Below are positions 1-7,186 of a stretch of DNA of 64,000 bases, piece after piece (the first letter of the stretch is position 1; the number at the start of each line of letters is the position of its first letter). This DNA comes from Sporosarcina cascadiensis (GTDB taxonomy: Bacteria > Bacillota > Bacilli > Bacillales_A > Planococcaceae). Below the pieces are notes generated by a model. It searched no databases, was not told where the DNA came from, and saw only the letters and a program-made list of their open reading frames with translations. The stretch lies in assembly GCF_009650995.1 (NCBI RefSeq), contig NZ_WHVV01000002.1, positions 62,001 through 126,000 on the forward strand. The letters are read 5' to 3'. The position numbers were made by a program, and so were the translations under genes.

Positions 1-11
1 GGCCGTGAGTG

Positions 12-150
12 AATGAGCGCTTGGCAGGTGTTTATGATCACTTGAGGCTGCCGTATGAGCGCTTGGCAAGGCTCAATGAGCGCTCGGCGCGGAGATATGA
101 TCACGTAACAAGGTCCAATGAGCGCTTGCAGCAGTTCAATGATCATCCAA
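12..150. repeat. 21-bp phased array, family I (ATGAGCGC/ATGATCAC units)
   Basis: Seven ATGA cores start at 13, 34, 55, 76, 97, 118 and 139, exactly 21 bp apart. Each is followed by either GCGCTTG or TCACTTG-like sequence, then about 10 variable bases. The array sits just beyond the terminator of the minus-strand dehydrogenase gene. Read as protein it gives heptads such as NERLAGV, but there is no ribosome site and the frame runs antisense into the dehydrogenase gene, so I treat it as a DNA repeat. A second array of this family, in the opposite orientation, is at 43231-43350. Confidence 0.85.
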
Positions 151-153
151 TCA

Positions 154-191
154 AAAAAACCAGCAAAGCCACGCGGGCCATGCTGGTTTTA
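154..191 (-). terminator. Terminator of the SDR gene
   Basis: Stem AAAACCAGCA (157-166) pairs with TGCTGGTTTT (181-190). On the minus strand the hairpin is followed by a run of T, which gives a typical intrinsic terminator just after the dehydrogenase stop codon. Confidence 0.8.
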
Positions 192-206
192 TTCGAATTT
201 GGAACA

Positions 207-1088
207 TCAGGAACCGACAAAGTTCCCGCCGTCGACGTGAATCGTCTGCCCCGTCATATAGCTCGAATCCTGCGACGCCAGAAACACATAGGCCGGCGCA
301 TTTTCGGCCGGCTGCCCTCGGCGTGCCATCGGGGTATCGGCACCATGTTCCGCCACTTTCTTCGCATCGAAAGTTGCCGGGATAAGCGGCGTCCAGATAG
401 GCCCCGGCGCGACTGCATTCACACGGATACCTTTATCCACCAGGCTCAATGCCAATGAACGCGTGAAGCTTGTGATTGCGCCCTTTGTTGCGGAATAATC
501 GAGCAGGCCGGGCGAGCCGTTGTACGCCGTAATGGACGAAGTGTTGACGATGCAGTCGCCTTTCTTCATATGATTGACTGCAAGCTTCGACAGATAGAAC
601 AGGCCGAAGAAGTTCGTCTCAAACGTTTCCTTCAGCTGATCGGCGGTAATATCCTCAATGGAATTTTGCGGAAACTGCTTGCCGGCATTATTGACCAGCA
701 CATTCAGCTCGCCAAAATCCTCAACGAACTGCTTGATCAGCTGCTCACAATTCGCTTCCTGACTGATGTCGATCTGATATTTTTTCGCCTTGCCGCCATA
801 CTGCTCAATCAATTCTACGGTTTTATCTGCGTCTTCATCTTCCTGATCAGCCAAATAAGCAATCGCCACGTCCGCGCCTTCCTTGGCGAACGCCACAGCG
901 ACTGCACGTCCAATTCCACTGTCACCGCCTGTAATGAGCACTTTTTTGCCTTTCAGTTTATCCGAACCTTTAAACTCGGGGTCATCATAAATCGGCATCG
1001 GGTGCATTTCCTCTTCCACACCCGGCTGCTCGGACTGCGTCTGGCCGGGAACCTGTTCATCAATTTTCTCGTAACGATCTTTTGCCAT
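207..1088 (-). CDS. SDR family oxidoreductase (YdaD/Gsp39-like)
   Basis: Predicted NAD(P)-dependent short-chain dehydrogenase of the general-stress type, 293 aa. A hydrophilic N-terminal extension of about 40 residues (MAKDRYEKIDEQVPGQ..., HPMPIYDDPEFKGSDKL) precedes the Rossmann domain. That domain shows GGDSGIGRA for cofactor binding, NNAG, and the catalytic Ser...YSATKG with Tyr and Lys; PG and HVDGG follow near the end. The start at 1088 is chosen because GGAGGAGG lies just upstream; an ATG-less extension to 1151 has no ribosome site. Relatives in Bacillus (ydaD, yhdF) are general-stress proteins, and a sigma-B-like promoter is visible upstream. The substrate is unknown. Confidence 0.93.
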   Translation of the reverse strand: MAKDRYEKIDEQVPGQTQSEQPGVEEEMHPMPIYDDPEFKGSDKLKGKKVLITGGDSGIGRAVAVAFAKEGADVAIAYLADQEDEDADKTVELIEQYGGKAKKYQIDISQEANCEQLIKQFVEDFGELNVLVNNAGKQFPQNSIEDITADQLKETFETNFFGLFYLSKLAVNHMKKGDCIVNTSSITAYNGSPGLLDYSATKGAITSFTRSLALSLVDKGIRVNAVAPGPIWTPLIPATFDAKKVAEHGADTPMARRGQPAENAPAYVFLASQDSSYMTGQTIHVDGGNFVGS

Positions 1089-1124
1089 CGTACATCCTCC
1101 TCCATATGAGTTTCTATCCGTAGT

Positions 1125-1149
1125 ATTCCCGCCGCGTACACAGACAAAC
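1125..1149 (-). promoter_or_regulatory. Candidate sigma-B promoter for the SDR gene
   Basis: On the minus strand GTTTGT (1144-1149) is separated by 13 bp from GGGAAT (1125-1130). This resembles the general-stress sigma-B consensus GTTTAA-N12-14-GGGTAT. It fits the known sigma-B control of the homologous B. subtilis gene, but it is a match by eye only. Confidence 0.45.
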
Positions 1150-1262
1150 ATGCAAATGAAATCCGAAAACTCTGGAATTTTATTGGAATAGGGCAGGGTG
1201 TGTAGTAAAATGATGGAAAGCTCGGCGTACTGGACGGTTGAGTCGGAGCGAAAGGAGTTACT

Positions 1263-1469
1263 ATGACAGAATATTTTAGAAAAAGAATCGGTTCTTATTT
1301 ATTTATCATCATTGGATTACTCATCGGTTTCATAGTTTCCGGTCTTACGATGCAGCAACCGGACTATAAATCTGGAATATTGGCAGTGGCGATCGGGTTA
1401 TTCATTGGGGAATCACTCATGTTTTTGACATGGATGAAAAAGGGAAGGCAGACTGACCATATAGAATAA
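1263..1469 (+). CDS. Small two-helix membrane protein, unknown function
   Basis: A 68-aa protein with two hydrophobic helices (about residues 11-29 and 38-57), separated by a short QQPDYKS loop, and a charged C-terminus (MKKGRQTDHIE). A good ribosome site (AAAGGAG) lies 6-7 bases before the ATG. It is probably an inner-membrane protein. I do not recognise a named family. The next gene, an acetyltransferase fragment, starts 12 bp later. Confidence 0.7.
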   Translation: MTEYFRKRIGSYLFIIIGLLIGFIVSGLTMQQPDYKSGILAVAIGLFIGESLMFLTWMKKGRQTDHIE

Positions 1470-1481
1470 AAGGGATTGAAT

Positions 1482-1625
1482 ATGTTTCCGGAGATAGAGA
1501 CTGACAGATTGCGATTGAGGGAAAAGAAAACAGCTAATGCAGTGGCGTTTTTTTATCATTCTTTTAAAGACACGACTACACGTTACTATGGCCCAGATTC
1601 GTATCAGCATATCGAGAAGTGGTAA
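1482..1625 (+). pseudogene. Truncated GNAT acetyltransferase (N-terminal fragment)
   Basis: A 47-codon frame begins MFPEIETDRLRLRE and later reads TTRYYGPDSYQHIEKW before a TAA stop. This is the classic N-terminus of RimJ/RimL-type acetyltransferases (ETERLxLRE ... VTRYYG). The remaining ~130 residues, including the acetyl-CoA-binding motif, are absent; the next gene starts 63 bp later. It is therefore a decayed remnant, probably left by a deletion. Confidence 0.7.
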
Positions 1626-1687
1626 TGTTTGGACAGTTTCTAGCCGAGGATCAATGAGGGGAAAAGTGGTAAGAAAGGGGTGTCTGG

Positions 1688-2239
1688 ATGTCGAAATCAT
1701 TAAAGTTCTCTTTTGTGCTGCTCCTCTTCATCCTGCTGTCCGGATGCAGCAATATAACAAAATACGATAATGACGAACCCGCGGCCATTGTCAGAGGGCA
1801 GGAGATTACGGTCGGGGAGCTGCGGCTTTTGTATCCGGATAAACAGGTGCTGGAATATTTGGACGGGGCCATAAAAATGGAGCTGGTGAAACAGGAAGTG
1901 GAGAAACTGGGCCTGGATATTTCCGGACATCTGGATCCGGAAGATAACGGGTTTGCGGTACTGCCTCCGGCGGATACCGTAGATCCAAATGGCCGGCAGC
2001 TGCGTGAATACGCCGAATCACAGGCCAAAAAGCTGCATATGGAGCCGGAAGAGTTCCAGCGGGAATATGCCCGGCGAGTCAATGAACAAAATGCGTATAT
2101 GATGACGTATTTGGAGTCGAAATTAGGTCCGTATCATTATGAAGTAGATGAGACGGAAGATTTTAACGAGGAAGCCAATCAGTTGCTGGAGGATCTGGCG
2201 GAGGAGAATCAGGAGGAGATTGAGGTGCTGATTAAGTAG
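1688..2239 (+). CDS. Putative lipoprotein with SurA/PrsA-like N-terminal region
   Basis: 183 aa. A signal peptide (KFSFVLLLFILLSGC) ends in a lipobox with the modified Cys at about residue 20, so the mature protein should be anchored on the outer face of the membrane. The mature part contains IVRGQEITVGELRLLYPDKQVLEYLDGAIKMELVKQEVEKLGL (in pieces), resembling the N-terminal chaperone region of SurA/PrsA-type proteins, followed by an acidic C-terminus. No prolyl isomerase domain is present. Function is unproven. The gene follows the GNAT fragment and has AAGGGG upstream of its ATG. Confidence 0.75.
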   Translation: MSKSLKFSFVLLLFILLSGCSNITKYDNDEPAAIVRGQEITVGELRLLYPDKQVLEYLDGAIKMELVKQEVEKLGLDISGHLDPEDNGFAVLPPADTVDPNGRQLREYAESQAKKLHMEPEEFQREYARRVNEQNAYMMTYLESKLGPYHYEVDETEDFNEEANQLLEDLAEENQEEIEVLIK

Positions 2240-2457
2240 GCTGTTTATTGATCGAGCCAGATTCTCATATGCATGTAACTTAATTATTTATGAAGCACTG
2301 AGGTAGTTGTTGCAACGAGATTATTATATTTGTTAAAAAGTTAACTACAGCAAACGGACACGATTGTATATTAAGATTTTGACTTTGAATAGTATAGTGT
2401 GTCATAACATGAAGTGATATAATGATATAAAATATTCATGGAAGAGGTGATCATTAC

Positions 2458-2655
2458 ATGGATACAGCCAGGGATCGTTTACTTAAAATCATTAATGAAA
2501 TACCTGAGCAAGAAGTAGACAAAATTCTGGATTTTGCAGAGTATTTAAAAGCTAAAAGAGATAAAAGTGTGTCTGAGGAGTTAACAAGAGCTAGTGAGAG
2601 TAGTTTGGGTTTTTGGGATAATGACATCGATGACGAGGTTTGGAACAATGTATAA
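2458..2655 (+). CDS. Antitoxin of a MazF/PemK-type module (DUF2281-like)
   Basis: 65 aa, starting MDTARDRLLKIINEIPEQEVDKILDFAEYL; the segment IPEQEVDKILDFAEYL is typical of DUF2281-family antitoxins. A strongly acidic C-terminus (DNDIDDEVWNN) is a plausible toxin-neutralising tail. It has GAGGTG upstream and overlaps the following toxin gene by 8 bp, so the two are translationally coupled. Base composition is AT-richer than the flanking genes, which suggests acquisition as a module. Confidence 0.75.
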   Translation: MDTARDRLLKIINEIPEQEVDKILDFAEYLKAKRDKSVSEELTRASESSLGFWDNDIDDEVWNNV

Positions 2656-2983
2656 ACAAGGTAACATTGTTTTAGTACCAGTTCCATTCAGTGATTTGAA
2701 AAAGCAGAAGCAACGTCCTGTACTTATTATTTCAAGCGATAGTTACAACGAACTGGCTGAAGATATTGTAGTATTAGCCATCACTTCAAAAATTAAGGAT
2801 CTTGCGTACTCAGTAGTGATTGAATCAAAAGATTTAACAGAAGGTAAACTTAAGGTGACATCGGAGATTAGGACAGACAAAATTTACACGCTTTCTAAAA
2901 GTATCGTCAGAAAGAAATTTGGACAGGTGAACACTGAAGTTTTGGAAGGTATTCGAGTGAAAATAAAAGAACTTATAAAGTAA
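2648..2983 (+). CDS. Type II toxin, PemK/MazF family endoribonuclease
   Basis: 111 aa from the ATG at 2648, which overlaps the antitoxin stop. The start MYKQGNIVLVPVPFSDL followed by KQRPVLIIS is the hallmark of the MazF/PemK fold, whose members cut mRNA at specific short sequences. The conserved Arg-Pro after the first loop (QRPVL) and the later TSKI and ...EIRTDKIYTLSKS strands are also present. The protein probably inhibits growth when its antitoxin is degraded. Cleavage specificity cannot be read from the sequence. Confidence 0.85.
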   Translation: MYKQGNIVLVPVPFSDLKKQKQRPVLIISSDSYNELAEDIVVLAITSKIKDLAYSVVIESKDLTEGKLKVTSEIRTDKIYTLSKSIVRKKFGQVNTEVLEGIRVKIKELIK

Positions 2984-3180
2984 CTACAAACTAGGGGACT
3001 GTGTTACTTACAGTGTTCCCATTGCCTATATACCCTTGTGTACCCCCATTTTAAATCAGTAATAATTATAAGTAATTGAACTGCTTTTCTGCAATAGGCA
3101 CTTTTGTTGGACAATAGTTACATTAAAATCGTGTCATAAATTAAATGAGTGAGCCGCGGTGATATTTATAAATAGTAATC

Positions 3181-3216
3181 GAACGCCTTCTTTCATCTAA
3201 AGAAGGCGTTCGTTTA
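3181..3216 (+). terminator. Hairpin terminator after the toxin-antitoxin region
   Basis: GAACGCCTTCTTT and AAAGAAGGCGTTC flank a 5-base loop and are followed by GTTTAGTAAAAAA. The stem is perfect; the T tract is weak. It isolates the toxin-antitoxin module from the downstream acetyltransferase. Confidence 0.7.
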
Positions 3217-3253
3217 GTAAAAAAGCTTATATAGACAGATGAGGAGGCATTGC

Positions 3254-3775
3254 ATGGAAATCCATTTTGAAAAACTGACAGAGCCGGCGGAAGAGGTGGT
3301 GGATGTATTCAACCGCTGGCGGCAGGACCCCGACTTTGTGTCGAAAACCGAGCCGAATCAGGAACGTAAGGAGCCGGGAGCGCATGAAACGATCACAGTA
3401 CAGGGCTTGGTGGAGAAGCTGAAGTGTCAGGAGATTTATTTGATTTATGAAGAGGACCACATCATCGGCGATGTGAATTATATGGTGGACCCGGAGCATT
3501 TATTCAAGAAAGAAAAGGGAACGGCGTGGATCGGAATTTCGATCGGAGAAGCTGCTGGACGCGGCAGGGGAATCGGTTTTCAGGCAATGCAATTCATTGA
3601 GGAGCAGATTCGCTTGAACGGATTGAAGCGTATTGAACTAGGCGTCTTTGAATTCAACACGAAAGCGAAGAATCTATACCACCGTCTCGGTTATACGGAA
3701 ATTGGAAGAATTGAAGATTTTACATACGCGAACGGGAGAATGTGGTCGGATATCCGGATGGAAAAGTATCTGTGA
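3254..3775 (+). CDS. GNAT family N-acetyltransferase
   Basis: 173 aa. The acetyl-CoA-binding region is clear: a beta strand (GTAWIGISIG) followed by the RGRGIGFQAMQFI loop-helix, then the C-terminal NTKAKNLYHRLGYTEIGR motif common to GNAT enzymes. The start at 3254 is supported by GAGGAGG 5-6 bases upstream. The substrate is not predictable; RimJ/RimL-like, small-molecule or aminoglycoside acetylation are all possible. It is transcribed alone, with a terminator upstream and the aminotransferase gene about 90 bp downstream. Confidence 0.88.
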   Translation: MEIHFEKLTEPAEEVVDVFNRWRQDPDFVSKTEPNQERKEPGAHETITVQGLVEKLKCQEIYLIYEEDHIIGDVNYMVDPEHLFKKEKGTAWIGISIGEAAGRGRGIGFQAMQFIEEQIRLNGLKRIELGVFEFNTKAKNLYHRLGYTEIGRIEDFTYANGRMWSDIRMEKYL

Positions 3776-3868
3776 ATCCGGGCTATACCACCGGCCTTTT
3801 TCGATGAAAGCACACATGCTACAATATAGAAGTCAACTATTCTATAACAGCTAAGGAGTGCTTCTTCA

Positions 3869-5047
3869 ATGAAATTCCAACCTTCGAAAAAAATGTCCAT
3901 CTTTGCGCCGGCCATCTTCGGTGATTTGAAAGCAGCCGCAGCGGAGAAGCAGGCGACGGGCGCTCCAGTCATCGACCTGAGTCTCGGCAGTCCGGACCTT
4001 CCACCGGATGAACGTGTCCGGAAAGTGCTGTCCGAGGAGAGTGCAAAAGCCTCTTCCTATGGCTACACATTGGGCGGAACGAAGCGGTTCCATGAAGCTG
4101 TCGCAAATTATTATCAACGGCGAACCGGCGTCGACATTGATCCGGAAACCGAAATCCTGCAGACGATGGGTTCTCAGGAAGGCCTCGTTCATTTGCCGCT
4201 AACGTTCTGTGATGAAGGAGATTATGTATTAACAACGAATCCCGCGTATGTCGCATACGATGCCGGCATCAAACTGGCGGGCGCCGTGCCGTATTACATG
4301 CCGCTGCTCGCGGAAAACGGTTTTCTTCCCGATCTGAATGAAGTCCCGGAAGACGTGGCGAAACGGGCAAAATTAATGATCCTGAACCTGCCGGGCAATC
4401 CAGTCCCTGCAATGCCGAATGAAGCCTTCTTCGAGGAAGTCGTCGCATTCGCAAAGAAACACGAAATCATCGTCCTGCATGACGCGGCCTACTCGGAATA
4501 CTATTTTACAGGCGACCGTCCCGCAAGTTTCCTGACCACACCCGACGCAAAAGAAGTCGGCATGGAAATTAATTCGCTGTCGAAAAGCTTCAGTCTCGCA
4601 GGTGCGCGGATTGCATATTTTGTTGGCAACGCAGAAATGATCAAAGTGCTCCATGAACTGAAATCCAATCTCGACTACGGCACATTTGGCCCGATCCAGG
4701 AAGCTGCCGCTGTCGCGCTCGACCATGGCGAGGAAATCACAGACAAATTGCGCGAAGAATTTTCCAAGCGCCATCATACGTTAATGAATGGACTCGCAAA
4801 ACTCGGCTGGGAAACAACACCGTCTGAAGGCGGCATGTTTGTCTGGGCGAAGTATCCGTTCGCGATGGACGACAAAGAATTTGTCTTTGAAGCGATCAGA
4901 CAAACCGGCGTCGTCATGGTTCCGGGCAGCATCTTCGGCACAGCGGGAGAAGGCTATGTGAGGATTGCGCTAGTGCAGAAAGTCGAACTGATCGAACAGG
5001 CGCTGGAGTTGCTGTCCGAGCTGTCTATAGTGCAAACCTCCATTTGA
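3869..5047 (+). CDS. PLP-dependent class I/II aminotransferase (DapL/PatA-like)
   Basis: 392 aa, cytoplasmic. It shows the fold-type I landmarks: SLGSPDLPPDE near the N-terminus, NLPGNPVPA for substrate/PLP contact, HDAAYSEYYF with the Asp and Tyr that hold the PLP ring, and SLSKSFSLAGARIAYFVG, whose SKSF Lys forms the Schiff base. Near the end, an Arg in GYVRIALV binds the substrate carboxylate. The usual NPTG motif is NPVP here. The subgroup includes LL-diaminopimelate and other amino-acid aminotransferases, so the substrate is uncertain. AAGGAG precedes the ATG. Confidence 0.9.
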   Translation: MKFQPSKKMSIFAPAIFGDLKAAAAEKQATGAPVIDLSLGSPDLPPDERVRKVLSEESAKASSYGYTLGGTKRFHEAVANYYQRRTGVDIDPETEILQTMGSQEGLVHLPLTFCDEGDYVLTTNPAYVAYDAGIKLAGAVPYYMPLLAENGFLPDLNEVPEDVAKRAKLMILNLPGNPVPAMPNEAFFEEVVAFAKKHEIIVLHDAAYSEYYFTGDRPASFLTTPDAKEVGMEINSLSKSFSLAGARIAYFVGNAEMIKVLHELKSNLDYGTFGPIQEAAAVALDHGEEITDKLREEFSKRHHTLMNGLAKLGWETTPSEGGMFVWAKYPFAMDDKEFVFEAIRQTGVVMVPGSIFGTAGEGYVRIALVQKVELIEQALELLSELSIVQTSI

Positions 5048-5084
5048 TCGGTGCCGAACTTTGCTCCTGACCCTGCTCCTGTTA

Positions 5085-5165
5085 GGTGCCTGTGTGCGAA
5101 ACATTCGTGATTGTTTAAACAAACATGAAAGTTTAAATATTCATGTTTGTTTCGCGCACAGGCAC
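5085..5165. repeat. Palindromic intergenic element (GGTGCCTGTGTGC family), copy A
   Basis: Starts with GGTGCCTGTGTGCGAAAC and ends with GTTTCGCGCACAGGCAC, with nested ATCATG/CATGTTTG-type inverted segments inside. About 80 bp, slightly shorter than the 100-bp copies elsewhere. It lies between the aminotransferase and pspC-like genes, at the convergent 3' ends. Confidence 0.85.
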
Positions 5166-5192
5166 TTTCTTACTTTCTTACATAGAAATTCT

Positions 5193-5375
5193 TTATAAAT
5201 ATAACGAACCTTCAGGTAGCAGATAGGCGAGAATTATATATGCTATCAAGCTGGGAAAAAAGACAAGGAATATAATCCTTACAACGAGGGAAGGAAGGCC
5301 GAAATACTCGGCAATCCCGCCGCAAACACCAGCTACTACTCTGTCGGTTGACGACTTGCTCAATTTTTTCTGCAT
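5193..5375 (-). CDS. PspC domain protein
   Basis: 60 aa. The sequence KLSKSSTDRVVAGVCGGIAEYFGL...VVRIIFLVFF...AYIILAYLLPEG is a nearly bare PspC domain, an amphipathic N-terminus followed by two short hydrophobic helices. PspC-family proteins sit in the cytoplasmic membrane and in other bacteria are linked to envelope stress. AAAGGAGG lies upstream of the start. No pspA gene is nearby. The gene is convergent with the aminotransferase. Confidence 0.88.
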   Translation of the reverse strand: MQKKLSKSSTDRVVAGVCGGIAEYFGLPSLVVRIIFLVFFPSLIAYIILAYLLPEGSLYL

Positions 5376-5437
5376 ATCGAAAGCCTCCTTTTATTTGTAA
5401 TCAGCAGAAATCCTTGTGACTTTTACTAAGAAAACGA

Positions 5438-6379
5438 TCAATAATTATCAATCACACCGCCCAATGAAACAGCTGTCACAAACGGTTTGTCGATCAGGTC
5501 TGCAATCTCCTCCTTCGTGCCGTAAACGACTACGCCAAGTATTTCGGCCTCTTCAATTTTTCTATCCTTCATCCGGTCGTAAGCCTCCGTATGTTCCTTG
5601 AAACCGCTCGACTTCAATAGTTTTAAGAACTCTTCGTAGTCATACGCTAAATCGCTTGCAGAGAAATATCGGTCATTGATGGAAAAGCCTAATGCGTTAT
5701 TTTCCCGGATAAAAGTGGAAGACCAATCGTGTTCTTTGGCTTTCTGCTGGAATTCATTGATTTGAGTGTCACTGTAGGTGTTCAGCCAAAACCACGTCAT
5801 CTCTGGCAGTTCCATGAACGGCAGCTCACTCGGTTTATACGGCTGGTCGAAGGAAAGAGCCACCTCGAAGATCTTATCGCCAGGCATATTCGAAATTAAT
5901 TCGTCGTCATGTTTATATTCCTTATACGTGACACTTGGATGGAAAAACAGCAGCTCTCGCCAGCCATTTTCTTTATAGGAAAATTGCCAGTCCTCTCCTG
6001 TGATTCCGATATTGCCGCCTCTGCCTCTTGAAATCAGGACAGAAGGGATGAGTCCGAATTGATATTGTTTTTGTTCAATGACGACCGGCTTGATTTTCAT
6101 ATCTTTTGACACTTTATACGTGCCCATCCCGCCTAAAATTCCTGTTGAATCAACCGTTTCGCTAATATAGCCGTTCGGTGTGCTGAGGCGAACGTTTGCA
6201 TCCCATTGCTTGAACGCTTTTTGGCTGAAGTAGGCTGAAATAGCGAAATTGGCGATAATCAGCCCGATAAATACGAGAACAGATACAACAATAATTGTAA
6301 GTACAGACTTCCGTTTTCCTTTTCTCACTGCTTTTTTTATTTTCTTCTCATCAAATAGGTCATCCAGCTCTTCATTCAT
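5438..6379 (-). CDS. Anti-sigma factor with sigma-regulator N and C domains
   Basis: 313 aa. A cytoplasmic N-terminus (about residues 1-25, basic) is followed by one transmembrane helix (about 25-50, VLTIIVVSVLVFIGLIIANF) and a large external domain. The start overlaps the stop of the ECF sigma gene by 8 bp, the usual coupling of sigma and anti-sigma genes. The arrangement matches the family having a 'sigma factor regulator' N-terminal and C-terminal domain. It probably holds the partner sigma factor at the membrane until an envelope signal. The signal is unknown. Confidence 0.82.
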   Translation of the reverse strand: MNEELDDLFDEKKIKKAVRKGKRKSVLTIIVVSVLVFIGLIIANFAISAYFSQKAFKQWDANVRLSTPNGYISETVDSTGILGGMGTYKVSKDMKIKPVVIEQKQYQFGLIPSVLISRGRGGNIGITGEDWQFSYKENGWRELLFFHPSVTYKEYKHDDELISNMPGDKIFEVALSFDQPYKPSELPFMELPEMTWFWLNTYSDTQINEFQQKAKEHDWSSTFIRENNALGFSINDRYFSASDLAYDYEEFLKLLKSSGFKEHTEAYDRMKDRKIEEAEILGVVVYGTKEEIADLIDKPFVTAVSLGGVIDNY

Positions 6380-6878
6380 GCAATTCCCTCCATTTCTTTT
6401 GAAATTCTTTTCTGGCCCGGAATAAGTATGTCTTGACCGTAGCTTCTTTCATCCCCAGCAGCAAAGAAATGTCTCGATAACTCAATTCTGCTTCATATTT
6501 CAAAAGCAGCAGCTGTTTAAAGACTTCCTGGATCTGATCCAGAGTCCTTGCGATCTCATATTTCATTTCGCCGTGCAATATAATCGTTTCGGTGTCATCT
6601 TCATTCGCAAAATTATTCCAGAAAAGATGCTCATCCATCAGTACCACTTGCTCCCGCCCTTTTTTCCTCAGCATTTTTTTGAATTCATTCATAGCAATCG
6701 TGAAAATATAGGCCAGAGCTTTCTCCGAAGGAACTCCGCTGCTATACGCAATATATTTGGCATAGCTCTCCTGCACAATATCTTCCGCATTTTCATGACT
6801 GCAGCCGTTCTTCCTCAAATAAAAATAAATCATTCTTGCCTGTTTCTCATAAATTTTCAACAGCAGCTTCGAGTCCAT
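6372..6878 (-). CDS. ECF-type RNA polymerase sigma factor
   Basis: 168 aa. Region 2 is visible as RMIYFYLRKNGCSHENAEDIVQESYAKY, and region 4 as LSYRDISLLLGMKEATVKTYLFRARKEF, the helix-turn-helix that reads the -35 element. The start at 6878 is chosen because GAGAGGAGGAG lies 4-5 bases before this ATG; a longer frame to 6920 has none. It is translationally coupled to the anti-sigma gene. A possible self-regulated promoter is noted at 6912-6938. Confidence 0.9.
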   Translation of the reverse strand: MDSKLLLKIYEKQARMIYFYLRKNGCSHENAEDIVQESYAKYIAYSSGVPSEKALAYIFTIAMNEFKKMLRKKGREQVVLMDEHLFWNNFANEDDTETIILHGEMKYEIARTLDQIQEVFKQLLLLKYEAELSYRDISLLLGMKEATVKTYLFRARKEFQKKWRELHE

Positions 6879-6911
6879 AGCTCCTCCTCTCCCGCGACCT
6901 TCACTATTAAA

Positions 6912-6938
6912 GAGTCCCACGCCGTTTAAAAGTTTACA
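6912..6938 (-). promoter_or_regulatory. Possible autoregulatory ECF promoter
   Basis: On the minus strand TGTAAAC (6932-6938) is followed after 15 bp by GACTC (6912-6916), about 35 bp before the sigma gene. ECF promoters commonly have an AAC-containing -35 element. This is a pattern match only; no second copy was found to confirm it. Confidence 0.3.
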
Positions 6939-6961
6939 AGAGAAGTATAATTTTTTTTGCC

Positions 6962-7061
6962 GGTGCCTGTGTGCAAAACAATGATGTTAGTTTAAACATT
7001 CATGATTGTTCGAACAAATGTGAATGTTGTAGTATTCATGTTTGTTTCGTACACAGGCACC
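6962..7061. repeat. Palindromic intergenic element, copy B (100 bp)
   Basis: Begins GGTGCCTGTGTGCAAAAC and ends GTTTCGTACACAGGCACC, with inverted CATGATTG/CATGTTTG segments inside. It lies between the divergently transcribed sigma gene and the collagen-like gene, so it may sit inside their promoter region. Confidence 0.85.
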
Positions 7062-7186
7062 CGAAACCAAACAGATTCTTAATAAAAAACCTAACTTTTT
7101 TTATTCCAAATTATTGCAGGTTTAGTGTTATCTTCTCATCTGCTCTTCATTTTATTGAATATGTTAGAGAGAGGGGAGGTGGAAAT

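Noticed and set aside
9-458. A 149-codon frame with heptads such as NERLAGV and YDHLRLP
   Set aside because: It is the 21-bp array read as protein and then runs antisense through the dehydrogenase gene; no ribosome site is present.
2380-2424. Promoter for the toxin-antitoxin genes
   Set aside because: TTGACT and TATAAT-like boxes are present but no pair has acceptable spacing, so no assignment is made.
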